Part shown: positions 16,672 through 23,767 of the stretch, one piece after another
Position numbering within the stretch: position 1 is the stretch's first letter
How the letters are laid out: each line of letters opens with the position of its first letter
NCBI GenBank assembly: GCA_035416745.1
Contig: DAOLNV010000014.1
Location: 57,415 to 83,803 of the forward strand
Origin: Candidatus Hydrogenedentota bacterium
GTDB taxonomy: Bacteria; Hydrogenedentota; Hydrogenedentia; Hydrogenedentales; SLHB01
Direction: 5' to 3'
Length of the DNA: 26,389 nt
Program-made: the position numbers and the translations under genes
Notes under the pieces: model-generated
Told to the model about the DNA's origin: nothing
The model's input: the letters and a program-made list of their open reading frames with translations, nothing else
The model's database searches: none

Positions 16672-17268
16672 ATGAGCAATGAGCGAAGACATTCCCTTAG
16701 ATGCTCGCAAGTCTTTATCTTGGGCGCGTTTATGCTCATATTGGCGGTGCCGGATGCCGCCGGTGCGCCAAGAAGTTCCGCTCAAGGCGGAGGCAACAAC
16801 GAGCGGAAAACGCAATGTGAATACCTGCGGCCGGACACGCAACATTTCAGCCCCGGTGCCGCGGAGGGGGTGCAGTTCCGGCGCAATGTCCCGACGTTCC
16901 AACACGAGGTCTCGCGTGCGGTCCCGAGACCTTCTCCCAACGGCCCTGGCGCCCCTGGCAGAGACTGCAGCCCGCGGCACATCCCTCACCGCCCCTGTTA
17001 CCGTCCGTACAGGAGCTACTGGTACTACTACTACCCCGCCCGCAGCTATTGGGTACCGGGCCATTATGAATGGGTCTACAAGGAAGTGTGGATACCTGGA
17101 TACTGGGAAAACCGCCATATCCCAGCCGTCTACCGGAGAGAAGTCTACAACGGGCGCGAGATCGTCGTGCTCGTCGCAGACGAGCGTTGGGAACGTGTCT
17201 GGGTCGAGGGCCGCTACGAGACCCATCGGGAACAAGTCTGGATAAGCGGTTACTGGGCCCCGTACTGA
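16672..17268 (+). CDS. Secreted aromatic-rich protein with W-x-x-G-x-[YW] repeats
   Basis: The 198-residue protein has a Sec signal peptide (hydrophobic core about 13-26, cleavage near A-A-G-A at 29-32). A low-complexity Pro/Arg/Gly region follows to about 112, then a Tyr-rich stretch (Y-W-Y-Y-Y-Y-P, 116-122). The C-terminal part has four copies of a short aromatic repeat: W-V-P-G-H-Y-E (127), V-W-I-P-G-Y-W-E (139), V-W-V-E-G-R-Y-E (176) and V-W-I-S-G-Y-W-A (189). Similar repeats occur in small exported bacterial proteins of unknown function. AGGAGC lies seven bases upstream of the ATG. It is a single-gene unit, divergent from the Tat gene and convergent (23-bp gap) with the zinc-ribbon gene. 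A wall, surface or carbohydrate-contact role is speculation. Confidence 0.7.
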   Translation: MSNERRHSLRCSQVFILGAFMLILAVPDAAGAPRSSAQGGGNNERKTQCEYLRPDTQHFSPGAAEGVQFRRNVPTFQHEVSRAVPRPSPNGPGAPGRDCSPRHIPHRPCYRPYRSYWYYYYPARSYWVPGHYEWVYKEVWIPGYWENRHIPAVYRREVYNGREIVVLVADERWERVWVEGRYETHREQVWISGYWAPY

Positions 17269-17291
17269 GTTTCGCAGCCCGGCGGAGCGGG

Positions 17292-17654
17292 TCATCGGCG
17301 TTTTCTGGGTCCGCGCCGGCGCTGGTGCGGGCGTTTGCGTTTTGACTTATTGCGCCGAGCCTCCTGTTCCTGCGGCTCCGGCCCCTCGTAGGCCTCCGTG
17401 CGCACTCTTACGGCACGGGCCTTCTTGTCTTCCACCGAATTAAGACTGCCGCAACGCGGACATTTGGAGAGGCGCTCGGCGCTTTCGTCCAGGTAGCTGA
17501 ATCCGCAGATCGGGCAGCGCCAGAGGTACTGTTTTCCCAGGGTACGTTGCGACCGCCCGGCGCTGAACTCCGTGTACAACCAGATCCCTGCCGCGAGCGC
17601 GATGAGGACCCCGCTGTAGAGAATCACCGCTTGGCCTATTTCGAGTTGAATCAC
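17292..17654 (-). CDS. Small membrane-anchored zinc-ribbon protein
   Basis: The 120-residue protein has one N-terminal membrane helix (about 8-27), then a four-cysteine zinc ribbon (C-P-I-C-G at 47-51, C-P-R-C-G at 65-69), and ends in a strongly basic tail rich in Arg and Lys (about 100-120). The ribbon and tail should be cytoplasmic, where the tail could contact nucleic acid or acidic partners. Its ATG overlaps the stop of the TonB-like gene by four bases (ATGA), so translation is probably coupled. It is the last gene of the arg-exb operon. No function can be assigned. Confidence 0.72.
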   Translation of the reverse strand: MIQLEIGQAVILYSGVLIALAAGIWLYTEFSAGRSQRTLGKQYLWRCPICGFSYLDESAERLSKCPRCGSLNSVEDKKARAVRVRTEAYEGPEPQEQEARRNKSKRKRPHQRRRGPRKRR

Positions 17655-18571
17655 GGCAAAGCGGCCTCCGTTCGCCGGGCAGAGGTGATGAGCAGGGTTC
17701 CGTGCTGGTCGCGGCCGGCGGGCTCGTCAAGCGGCGCGAACCGGTACGTCGTAAGCGCACGTGCCGCGCTCACCACAACGCCAGCCTCATCCGGCAGGGG
17801 CGTCAGCACTTCAACCACCTCCCCCCGGGGGTTCACGCGAAACACCAGCGTAATGGGTTCGATCAAATCCTCCGGGCGAACCTTGAACAGGGCCTCGATC
17901 GGAGGAGAAAACAACAATTCGCGGTCGCGCGGCTCAGACATCCATTCCACGTAGGCCTCGAATCCCTCGGCTGGGCGCGCCACGAGTTTGGGCGCCGGCT
18001 GCTCGATGACCGTTTCGTCTTCGTCGTCGAACAGCCGGGACGGCGTAAGCGCGTTGCCCAGCCGCTCCAGACTTCGGCCAAGCCGCGCCCACGGCTCACT
18101 CAGCGGCGCATCAAGGAACTCCGCCAGACGCGACCGGATAGTCAAACCCTCTTCGCGCGCTTCGAGCATTTCCATCTCGGCAAACTCCAGGCGGGGAAGT
18201 TCAATGGACGGGAGCCCGGAAACCCACCCTGCGGACTCGGCGCCAAGGTCCATGGCCTCGAATTCGGGACCGCGCAGGGGGTTCACCAGGGTCGGGAGGG
18301 TGGAAATCCGGTCTGTGGATGCGGCATCCGCTTCTCGGGCGAAATCAGGCTCTTCCGACAAGATATGGAAAGGGTAGTATTCAACGTGCTTGACGGGAAA
18401 CTCAAATACTATCGAAAACAGCGTAACCATCGTCATGTGGAACACTGTCGACACAAAAAGGGCGAACAGAAACGGGCGGTTTCTGAGTATACCGACCTTG
18501 TTAACCTTCCTCAGATTCTGAAGGAGGTCGCGCCGCGATGCCGAAGTTCGTGATGCCCAGGCTTCGTGCAA
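17651..18571 (-). CDS. TonB-like energy transducer
   Basis: After a basic N-terminus there is one membrane helix (R-P-F-L-F-A-L-F-V-S-T-V-F-H, about 32-58), a long acidic periplasmic region rather than the usual Pro-rich linker, and a C-terminal domain of about 80 residues. That domain has I-T-L-V-F-R-V-N-P-R-G-E-V and A-L-T-T-Y-R-F-A-P-L, matching the TonB/TolA-type C-terminal fold. Position after exbB and exbD supports the call. The start is uncertain: TTG 18571 would overlap exbD by about 70 bases, and no good ATG or GTG follows GAGGAAGG near the exbD stop; the true start may be nearer the helix. It is expected to carry ExbBD-generated force to an outer-membrane partner. Confidence 0.7.
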   Translation of the reverse strand: MHEAWASRTSASRRDLLQNLRKVNKVGILRNRPFLFALFVSTVFHMTMVTLFSIVFEFPVKHVEYYPFHILSEEPDFAREADAASTDRISTLPTLVNPLRGPEFEAMDLGAESAGWVSGLPSIELPRLEFAEMEMLEAREEGLTIRSRLAEFLDAPLSEPWARLGRSLERLGNALTPSRLFDDEDETVIEQPAPKLVARPAEGFEAYVEWMSEPRDRELLFSPPIEALFKVRPEDLIEPITLVFRVNPRGEVVEVLTPLPDEAGVVVSAARALTTYRFAPLDEPAGRDQHGTLLITSARRTEAALP

Positions 18572-18950
18572 TGCCCAATACCTTTACCAGTCGCGCGGTC
18601 TCGGTGCGCCCGTCCGAGCGAATGAGAAGCATGAGATCCGGACGGGCCCGCTTCTCGTCAGCCAGTTTCTGCGACAACTGCCCCATACTCGATATTTCGA
18701 TATTATCCACGAAGATGGGGCCCCGTCCATCCGGGCCGCCTTCGCCATAGACCAGGGTAACCGTCAGGTCTCTCTTCTCCAGCGCGGTGGCCCCGAGCGC
18801 TTCCGGCACTTGAATGTTCACCGTGCTTTGAACCACAAACGTTGACGACAACATGAAGAACAGGATGAGTTGGAAAACGACGTCAATCAACGGCGTGAGG
18901 TCCAGTTGCGCCTTCACTTTTCTTTTGCCATCGCCTTCTCGGAACTTCAT
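18501..18950 (-). CDS. exbD: ExbD/TolR family biopolymer transport protein
   Basis: The 149-residue protein has a short cytoplasmic N-terminus, one membrane helix (about 20-42) and a periplasmic domain. The hallmark L-T-P-L-I-D-V-V-F places the proton-carrying aspartate at D23. The periplasmic part (V-D-N-I-E-I-S, I-R-S-D-G-R-T, then V-L-G-I-A-R-S-L-G-I) matches the ExbD/TolR fold. It pairs with the ExbB-like protein 34 bp upstream and the TonB-like protein downstream. Whether it serves TonB-type uptake or a TolR-like role is not decided by sequence; the TonB-like neighbour favours the first. Confidence 0.92.
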   Translation of the reverse strand: MKFREGDGKRKVKAQLDLTPLIDVVFQLILFFMLSSTFVVQSTVNIQVPEALGATALEKRDLTVTLVYGEGGPDGRGPIFVDNIEISSMGQLSQKLADEKRARPDLMLLIRSDGRTETARLVKVLGIARSLGITNFGIAARPPSESEEG

Positions 18951-18984
18951 CGATTTCTACACCTGGTATCCGGGCACGCCGGTC

Positions 18985-19629
18985 CTAAATCTCGCGCTCA
19001 CCGCGATGCCGTGTCAAGAGTTCAATCAACTCGGACGAGCTGATCTCCATTTCGAGAATCATGTTCTCGACTCGGGTCACGAAATAGTTGTACGCCACAA
19101 GAGTCGGGATAGCGACGGTCAGCCCGGCAGCGGTCGTTACAAGAGCGTTGCCAATGCCCTCGGCAAGGTCCGAAGGACTGACCAACCCTTCCATGGCCTG
19201 TATTTGGGCGAAGCACTTAATCATGCCCTGCACGGTTCCTAGAAGCCCCAGGAGGGGCGCCACACTGGCGCAGGTTGCCAGCGCCGACATGTACCGTTCC
19301 AATCGGGGAATCTCGAGATGTCCCGCGTCCTCGATCGCCTCTCGAATGTCATCCTTCGTCCGGTTGTACTTCAGAATGCCGGCGCGCATGATCCGCGCAA
19401 TCGGCGCATCCACTTCATCGCAGATCTCGACGGCATCCTGTATCCGGGTCTGGCGCAGCACTTGACGCATCGTGTCCATGAAACCGCGGGTGTCGATGGT
19501 CGCGCGGCGCAGGCTCCAGAAGCGCTCAATGACAATGGCAAGGGCCAGGATTGAGCAAATCCCAATCGGTATCATGAGGATACCGCCAGCCACGATTATT
19601 TTGAATATCTGCATTTGCGTGTCCGGCAC
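18985..19629 (-). CDS. exbB: ExbB/TolQ family proton channel protein (MotA/TolQ/ExbB)
   Basis: The 214-residue protein has a first membrane helix (about 8-35, ending A-I-V-I-E-R-F-W), a cytoplasmic segment with I-E-D-A-G-H-L-E-I-P-R-L-E, and two C-terminal helices carrying A-P-L-L-G-L-L-G-T-V-Q-G-M and G-I-G-N-A-L-V-T-T-A-A-G-L-T-V-A-I-P, the family signatures. I chose GTG 19629 because AAGGAGG lies about eight bases before it; a longer frame from 19668 would put that site inside the gene. It lies 43 bp after argB on the same strand with no terminator between, so it is probably co-transcribed with the arginine genes. Confidence 0.93.
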   Translation of the reverse strand: MPDTQMQIFKIIVAGGILMIPIGICSILALAIVIERFWSLRRATIDTRGFMDTMRQVLRQTRIQDAVEICDEVDAPIARIMRAGILKYNRTKDDIREAIEDAGHLEIPRLERYMSALATCASVAPLLGLLGTVQGMIKCFAQIQAMEGLVSPSDLAEGIGNALVTTAAGLTVAIPTLVAYNYFVTRVENMILEMEISSSELIELLTRHRGEREI

Positions 19630-19672
19630 GAAATACTCCTCCTTGCATAGACTGACGTTCGACGGCACGAGC

Positions 19673-20548
19673 CTACCGGGTCACCAATGTGCCCAGACCC
19701 TGCGTCGTGAAGATTTCAAGCAGCAACGCGTGCGGCACGCGGCCGTCAATGATATGCGTTTTGCGTACTCCCCGGTCAAGCGCCAGCAAACATGCCTCGA
19801 CCTTGGGGATCATTCCTCCGAGAATCACGCCCAGCTCCTTCAGTTTCGCGATCTCGTCGCGGTCGATCCGGTGGATCAGGGTTTCCGGCTCTTTGGCGTC
19901 GCGCAAAAGCCCAGGCGTATCGGTCATGAACACCAGTTTCTCCGCCTGCAACGCCGCGGCGATTTCTCCCGCGGCCGTATCGGCGTTGATGTTCCACGTG
20001 TTCCCGTCCCGGTCCGTAGCCAACGGCGCAACCACCGGAATGAAACCCGCCCGGCACAGGGTGTCGATAATCTCACTCTTGACGCTGGTGACACGCCCGA
20101 CAAATCCGATGTCGACGCCATCGGGAAGTTCAATCCGCTGGGCGTGCAACAAGTTCCCGTCCTTGCCGCAGATCCCCACCGAATTCCCGCCGGCCGTGTT
20201 GAGCAGGGCGACGATTTCCTTATTGACCGTCCCCGCCAGGACCATCTCGACCACGCGAATGGTCTCTTCATCGGTGATGCGCAGACCGTTGTGAAACCGC
20301 GCCTCCACATTGAGCTGTTTCAGGCGCCGGTTGATCTCGGGTCCGCCCCCGTGAACCACGACAGGGTTCATCCCGACGAATTTCATCAGGGTGATGTCCT
20401 CGGCCACGCTCTTGCGCAGCGTCGGATTCTCCATGGCCGCCCCGCCGTACTTGATGACAACGGTCTTGCCATCAAACTCCCGGATATAAGGCAGCGCCTC
20501 GATCAGTGTCGAGGCTTTCTGGATGAATTCCTCCATCTGGCCGTGCAT
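19673..20548 (-). CDS. argB: Acetylglutamate kinase
   Basis: This is the second enzyme of arginine synthesis: N-acetyl-L-glutamate plus ATP gives N-acetylglutamyl-5-phosphate, in the cytoplasm. The 291-residue length is typical. Visible motifs are V-I-K-Y-G-G-A-A-M (33-38 region), V-V-H-G-G-G-P-E-I (about 64-72), R-I-T-D-E-E-T near 96, and N-I-N-A-D-T-A-A-G-E-I-A near 190. ATG 20548 is preferred over an in-frame GTG at 20560; either is possible. It follows argJ by 27 bp. No extra N-terminal helix of the arginine-inhibited hexameric type is obvious, so feedback control cannot be judged. Confidence 0.96.
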   Translation of the reverse strand: MHGQMEEFIQKASTLIEALPYIREFDGKTVVIKYGGAAMENPTLRKSVAEDITLMKFVGMNPVVVHGGGPEINRRLKQLNVEARFHNGLRITDEETIRVVEMVLAGTVNKEIVALLNTAGGNSVGICGKDGNLLHAQRIELPDGVDIGFVGRVTSVKSEIIDTLCRAGFIPVVAPLATDRDGNTWNINADTAAGEIAAALQAEKLVFMTDTPGLLRDAKEPETLIHRIDRDEIAKLKELGVILGGMIPKVEACLLALDRGVRKTHIIDGRVPHALLLEIFTTQGLGTLVTR

Positions 20549-20575
20549 AGTGGTCCCCACTTCAGCCTTCCCGGC

Positions 20576-21781
20576 TCACGTCCGGTAATCGGCGTTAATC
20601 TTGACGTAGTCGTAACTGAGGTCCGAAGCCCAGAATACCGCAGAGCCCGGTCCATTCCCAACCTCGAGCCGGATCCGGAATTCGGGCCGTTTCATGGCGG
20701 CGGCGGCATCGGCTTCGGCATACGCGGCCGGCATGCCCTGCGAAACGAGTTGCACGTCCTCGAGCCACAGCGCCACACGGCCGGGCTCGAACGGGACCCC
20801 CGCATACCCCGCCGCGCAGACAATCCGTCCCCAGTTGGGATCCTGGCCGAAGAACGCGGTCTTGCACAACTGCGACAAGCCGATGGCGCGCGCGACAGTT
20901 TTGGCTTCGGCATCGGTCTGTGTCCCGGAAACCGTGATTTCCACCAGTTTTGTCGCGCCTTCGCCGTCTTTGACCAGCAGTTTGGCCAATTCGCGGCAGA
21001 CGCCGTCGAGCGCTGTCTTGAACGCATTGAAATCGGGGGTTCCGGGCGCAATGGCAGGAAGACCCGCGGCGCCGTTCGCGAAACAAAGCACCGTATCGCT
21101 GGTGCTCATGTCGTTATCGACCGAGATGCAGTTGAAGCTGCCCGCGACCGCCTCCCGGAGAACGTTCGATAGCACGGGCGCATCCACTGCCGCATCGGTC
21201 GTGATCACGGCGATCATCGTGGCCATATTCGGGCAAATCATGCCCGAACCCTTTGCCATGGCGCCGATACGAATGACCCCGCTGCTCAGCGCCACCTCAT
21301 ACGCCCGTTCCTTGGGCACGGTGTCGGTGGTCATGATGGCGCGCGCTGCATCGCCGTGCCCTTTGGCCGAAAGCGATTCCACGCAGCGAGTCACGCCGTC
21401 CAGAATGCGGTCCATGGGTAATGGCACGCCGATCACGCCGGTGCTGCAGACACAGGCTTCCCCGATGGGTATCCGCAGCTTGTTCGCAACGGCTTCCGCG
21501 GTGGCTCGCGCGTCGCGGAACCCCCGTTCACCGGTAGCGGCGTTGGCGTTGCCGCTGTTGATAAAGACCGCGCGCGCAGCGCCTTTCGCGCACACTTCCT
21601 CGTTCCACACAACGGGCGGGGCTTTCATGACATTGGTCGTGAACATGCCGGCCACGGCCGACGCCGTATCGCTCACGACGAGCGCACAGTCGTTCTTTGT
21701 GGATTTGGGTTTGATCCCCGCGGCTACGCCCGATGCCCGAAACCCTTTCGGCGCGGCAACGCCGCCTTCGACGGTCTTCAC
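20576..21781 (-). CDS. argJ: Bifunctional glutamate N-acetyltransferase/ornithine acetyltransferase
   Basis: ArgJ moves acetyl from N-acetylornithine to glutamate and, in bifunctional forms, also uses acetyl-CoA. The 401-residue proenzyme cleaves itself at a conserved A-T bond; here K-G-S-G-M-I-C-P-N-M-A-T-M places the nucleophile at T188. Other family segments are F-I-N-S-G-N-A-N-A-A-T-G near 73-84, S-T-G-V-I-G-V near 113 and S-V-D-N-D-M-S-T-S-D-T near 224. The start is GTG 21781, overlapping the argC stop as GTGA, with GGAGGG about eight bases upstream; the longer frame to 21844 runs into argC and is rejected. Its presence implies the recycling acetyl pathway. Confidence 0.96.
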   Translation of the reverse strand: MKTVEGGVAAPKGFRASGVAAGIKPKSTKNDCALVVSDTASAVAGMFTTNVMKAPPVVWNEEVCAKGAARAVFINSGNANAATGERGFRDARATAEAVANKLRIPIGEACVCSTGVIGVPLPMDRILDGVTRCVESLSAKGHGDAARAIMTTDTVPKERAYEVALSSGVIRIGAMAKGSGMICPNMATMIAVITTDAAVDAPVLSNVLREAVAGSFNCISVDNDMSTSDTVLCFANGAAGLPAIAPGTPDFNAFKTALDGVCRELAKLLVKDGEGATKLVEITVSGTQTDAEAKTVARAIGLSQLCKTAFFGQDPNWGRIVCAAGYAGVPFEPGRVALWLEDVQLVSQGMPAAYAEADAAAAMKRPEFRIRLEVGNGPGSAVFWASDLSYDYVKINADYRT

Positions 21782-22788
21782 GGGGCCATCCCTCCGAAAT
21801 TCAGGCCGGCGGTCTCGTCCAGGCCGAACATGATATTCATGCACTGGACCGCCATGCCCGCGGTTCCGCCGAACAGGTTGTCAATGGCGCTTACCACGAT
21901 CAGGTTGCCGGTCCGCTTGTCCATGACCCAGCCGAAATCGCAGAAATTGGAGCCGCGCACGAAGCGCACCTCGGGCAGTTTACCCTCGCCCAGCACCCGC
22001 AGGAACGGTTCATCCGCATACCGCTCGTAGCATGCCGCCACGTCAAGGCCTTTCCTGGGCCGAAACGTGATCGTGCTGAGAATTCCCCGCGTGTACGGAC
22101 CCACGTGAGGCGTGAACTGAACCATTACATCGCCGCCGAGTTCCTGCTCGATCTCGGGAGTGTGTTGATGCACCCCGAGTTTGTAGGCGCGCACGTTCTC
22201 GTTCATCTCGGGGAAATGGAAGACTTCATGCAGCGCGCGCCCCGCTCCCGATATGCCCGAGATGGCGTCAACCACGACCGGAAAATCTCTCGAAATGCCG
22301 TCAACCAGAGGCCGCACCGGGAACAATACGCTCATCACGTAGCAGCCCGGGACTGCGATCAGCGAGGTCTTGGCAAGCTTGTCGCGGTAATATGGCGCCA
22401 GACCGTATACCGCCTCGTCAAGCAGTTCCGGCGCCCGGTGGTCCATTCCGTAGTACTGCTTGAAAACCGCCGTATTCTTGAGCCGGAAATCCGGTCCCAT
22501 GTCGATGACCTTGATCCCCGCTTTCCGGAGCGGGGGAATAAGGTCCATCGAGGTCCCGCCGTGGAGGGCCATGAAGACCACGTCGCATTTCTTTGCAAGC
22601 CTTTCCGCATCAAAGGTTTCGAGCGTTACGCCCGTGGTCTTGCGCAACGCAGGCATCACCTCGCCGACGGCCTTTCCGCCCTCGAGCTCGACCGCCGCCG
22701 CCAACTCGGCCTCGGGATGGATGCCCAAAAGCCGGATCAATTCACGACCGGCATACCCGACCGCGCCGATCACACCTACTCGAATCAT
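21778..22788 (-). CDS. argC: N-acetyl-gamma-glutamyl-phosphate reductase
   Basis: ArgC reduces N-acetylglutamyl phosphate to the semialdehyde with NADPH. The 336-residue length is typical of type 1 enzymes. The nucleotide fold is G-A-V-G-Y-A-G-R-E-L (8-17). The catalytic cysteine is C149 in V-P-G-C-Y-V-M; most relatives have N-P-G-C-Y-P-T, so the flanking residues are unusual. H209 in H-Q-H-T-P-E-I-E-Q fits the active-site histidine, and F-T-P-H-V-G-P-Y-T-R-G matches the substrate-binding segment. ATG 22788 is chosen because AGGAGG lies five bases upstream; an earlier frame to 22818 would run into the promoter. It is the first gene of the operon. Confidence 0.95.
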   Translation of the reverse strand: MIRVGVIGAVGYAGRELIRLLGIHPEAELAAAVELEGGKAVGEVMPALRKTTGVTLETFDAERLAKKCDVVFMALHGGTSMDLIPPLRKAGIKVIDMGPDFRLKNTAVFKQYYGMDHRAPELLDEAVYGLAPYYRDKLAKTSLIAVPGCYVMSVLFPVRPLVDGISRDFPVVVDAISGISGAGRALHEVFHFPEMNENVRAYKLGVHQHTPEIEQELGGDVMVQFTPHVGPYTRGILSTITFRPRKGLDVAACYERYADEPFLRVLGEGKLPEVRFVRGSNFCDFGWVMDKRTGNLIVVSAIDNLFGGTAGMAVQCMNIMFGLDETAGLNFGGMAP

Positions 22789-22817
22789 CGTTGCCTCCTG
22801 TTCGCAAAAAACAATCA

Positions 22818-22847
22818 ATTATAGCGGCACGCATGGAAGGCGTTCAA
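22818..22847 (-). promoter_or_regulatory. Strong sigma70-like promoter of the argC operon
   Basis: On the minus strand, TTGAAC (22842-22847), an 18-bp spacer and a perfect TATAAT (22818-22823) precede argC. The expected start near 22811 gives a leader of about 23 nt that contains the AGGAGG site. This is the best promoter in the window. I see no clear ARG box. Confidence 0.7.
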
Positions 22848-22874
22848 TTAATGGCACGCATTCCTATGCGCACC
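22846..22874 (-). terminator. Hairpin terminator after the DJ-1/PfpI gene
   Basis: Read on the minus strand, GGTGCGCAT (22866-22874) pairs with ATGCGTGCC (22853-22861) over nine positions, two of them G-U, around the tetraloop AGGA, followed by the AT-rich ATTAATT. It begins nine bases after the DJ-1 gene. Its AT-rich tail touches the -35 box of the argC promoter, so it separates the two units. Confidence 0.5.
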
Positions 22875-22883
22875 GCGCCCGGC

Positions 22884-23435
22884 TTAGCTGCGCACCAGGC
22901 TGTTCTCGATGGTCTTTCGCTTCTGGGGGCTGTCGAGCGCTTCAATGATGGCCAGGGCAAAGTCCATGGCAGTCCCCGGCCCGCGCGACGTCAGGATCTT
23001 GCCGTCCTTCTCCACGGCGGCGCCGGTATAGGTGGTCGTGGGCAGATTCATCTTGTCGAGGATCCCGGGATAGCTCGTGGCCCTCTTGCCTTCGAGCAAT
23101 TTGGCGTTGGCCAGCACTTTCGGCGCGGCGCAAATGGCCCCCACGAACTTGCCGCTGCCGGCCATCTTTTTGAGAACCTTGTGTATGCGGGGATCGTTGT
23201 CCAGGTTATCGGTTCCGGGTTGCCCCCCCGGCAGGACCACCATGTCGTAATCGTCCCGTAACGCTTCGTCGAGTGTGCGGTCGGCCATGATAGACACGCC
23301 GTGAGCGGCCGTGACGGATTTGCCGCCCAGGCTGGCCGTCACGACGTCAAAACCGGCGCGGCGCAGAATATCGACAATGGTGATGGCCTCGATTTCCTCG
23401 AATCCTTCCGCGAGCGGCACCAATACGTTTGGCAT
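22884..23435 (-). CDS. DJ-1/PfpI (YajL-type) family protein
   Basis: The 183-residue cytoplasmic protein matches the DJ-1/ThiJ/YajL group across its length. The nucleophile-elbow cysteine is C102 in G-A-I-C-A-A-P, and E16 in G-F-E-E-I-E-A corresponds to the glutamate that lowers the cysteine pKa in DJ-1. The segment V-V-L-P-G-G-Q-P-G-T is also typical. Tyr in A-T-S-Y-P stands where some members have His, so a protease-type triad is not complete. Family members are tied to oxidative and carbonyl stress; the activity here is unproven. AAAGGAGG lies about ten bases before the ATG. It is a single-gene unit with its own terminator. Confidence 0.93.
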   Translation of the reverse strand: MPNVLVPLAEGFEEIEAITIVDILRRAGFDVVTASLGGKSVTAAHGVSIMADRTLDEALRDDYDMVVLPGGQPGTDNLDNDPRIHKVLKKMAGSGKFVGAICAAPKVLANAKLLEGKRATSYPGILDKMNLPTTTYTGAAVEKDGKILTSRGPGTAMDFALAIIEALDSPQKRKTIENSLVRS

Positions 23436-23468
23436 GGATCGTGTCCTCCTTTCGGGTCATGCGCGAAA

Positions 23469-23544
23469 CCGGGTGTGCCCTGAAGGTGCGCGGATGCACC
23501 GGCGTCACCCGTTTGTCCGGCACAAGGCCGGATGCTACACCCGG
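23469..23544. repeat. Multi-stem inverted-repeat element in the divergent intergenic region
   Basis: An outer inverted repeat, CCGGGTGT (23469-23476) and ACACCCGG (23537-23544), encloses two inner hairpins: GGTGC/GCACC (23485-23489 with 23496-23500) and TCCGGC/GCCGGA (23516-23521 with 23527-23532). CGGGTG at 23470-23475 could instead pair with CACCCG at 23506-23511. The layout recalls a REP/BIME-like palindromic element or a structured RNA. It lies 34 bp before the DJ-1 start. Pairing is seen; function and copy number are unknown. Confidence 0.5.
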
Positions 23545-23549
23545 AACGT

Positions 23550-23568
23550 CCATAGTCATGATCTATGG
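23550..23568. promoter_or_regulatory. 19-bp dyad, possible operator between divergent genes
   Basis: CCATAG (23550-23555) and CTATGG (23563-23568) form a perfect inverted repeat around TCATGAT. A 6-7-6 dyad is a usual size for a dimeric regulator site and it sits between the DJ-1 and esterase genes. The rest of 23436-23767 shows no gene and no strong promoter match. Confidence 0.35.
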
Positions 23569-23767
23569 GGGAGCCACAGGCTCATTACCCGCTGTTCCGA
23601 AAGTTATACGGTAGTGAATTGCGACGGCCGTGCGCAAGCCCGCGAATCGCTCTGCGCGAATCAGCCCGGCACGCCGGATCTGCCTTCCGAGGCTTTGACT
23701 GTGCCGCCGCGAGATGTTAGCGTGCGTCCTGGAATCGTGGCCAACATCAACAGGGAGAAATGGCATC

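Noticed and set aside
16679..17245. Alternative frame overlapping the W-x-x-G repeat gene
   Set aside because: It lacks a signal peptide, repeats and a better ribosome site; the 16672 frame has all three.
19472..21172. 566-codon plus-strand frame
   Set aside because: It is antisense to exbB, argB and argJ, all of which carry family signatures.
21733..22824. 363-codon plus-strand frame
   Set aside because: It is antisense to argC and crosses its promoter; no motif supports it.
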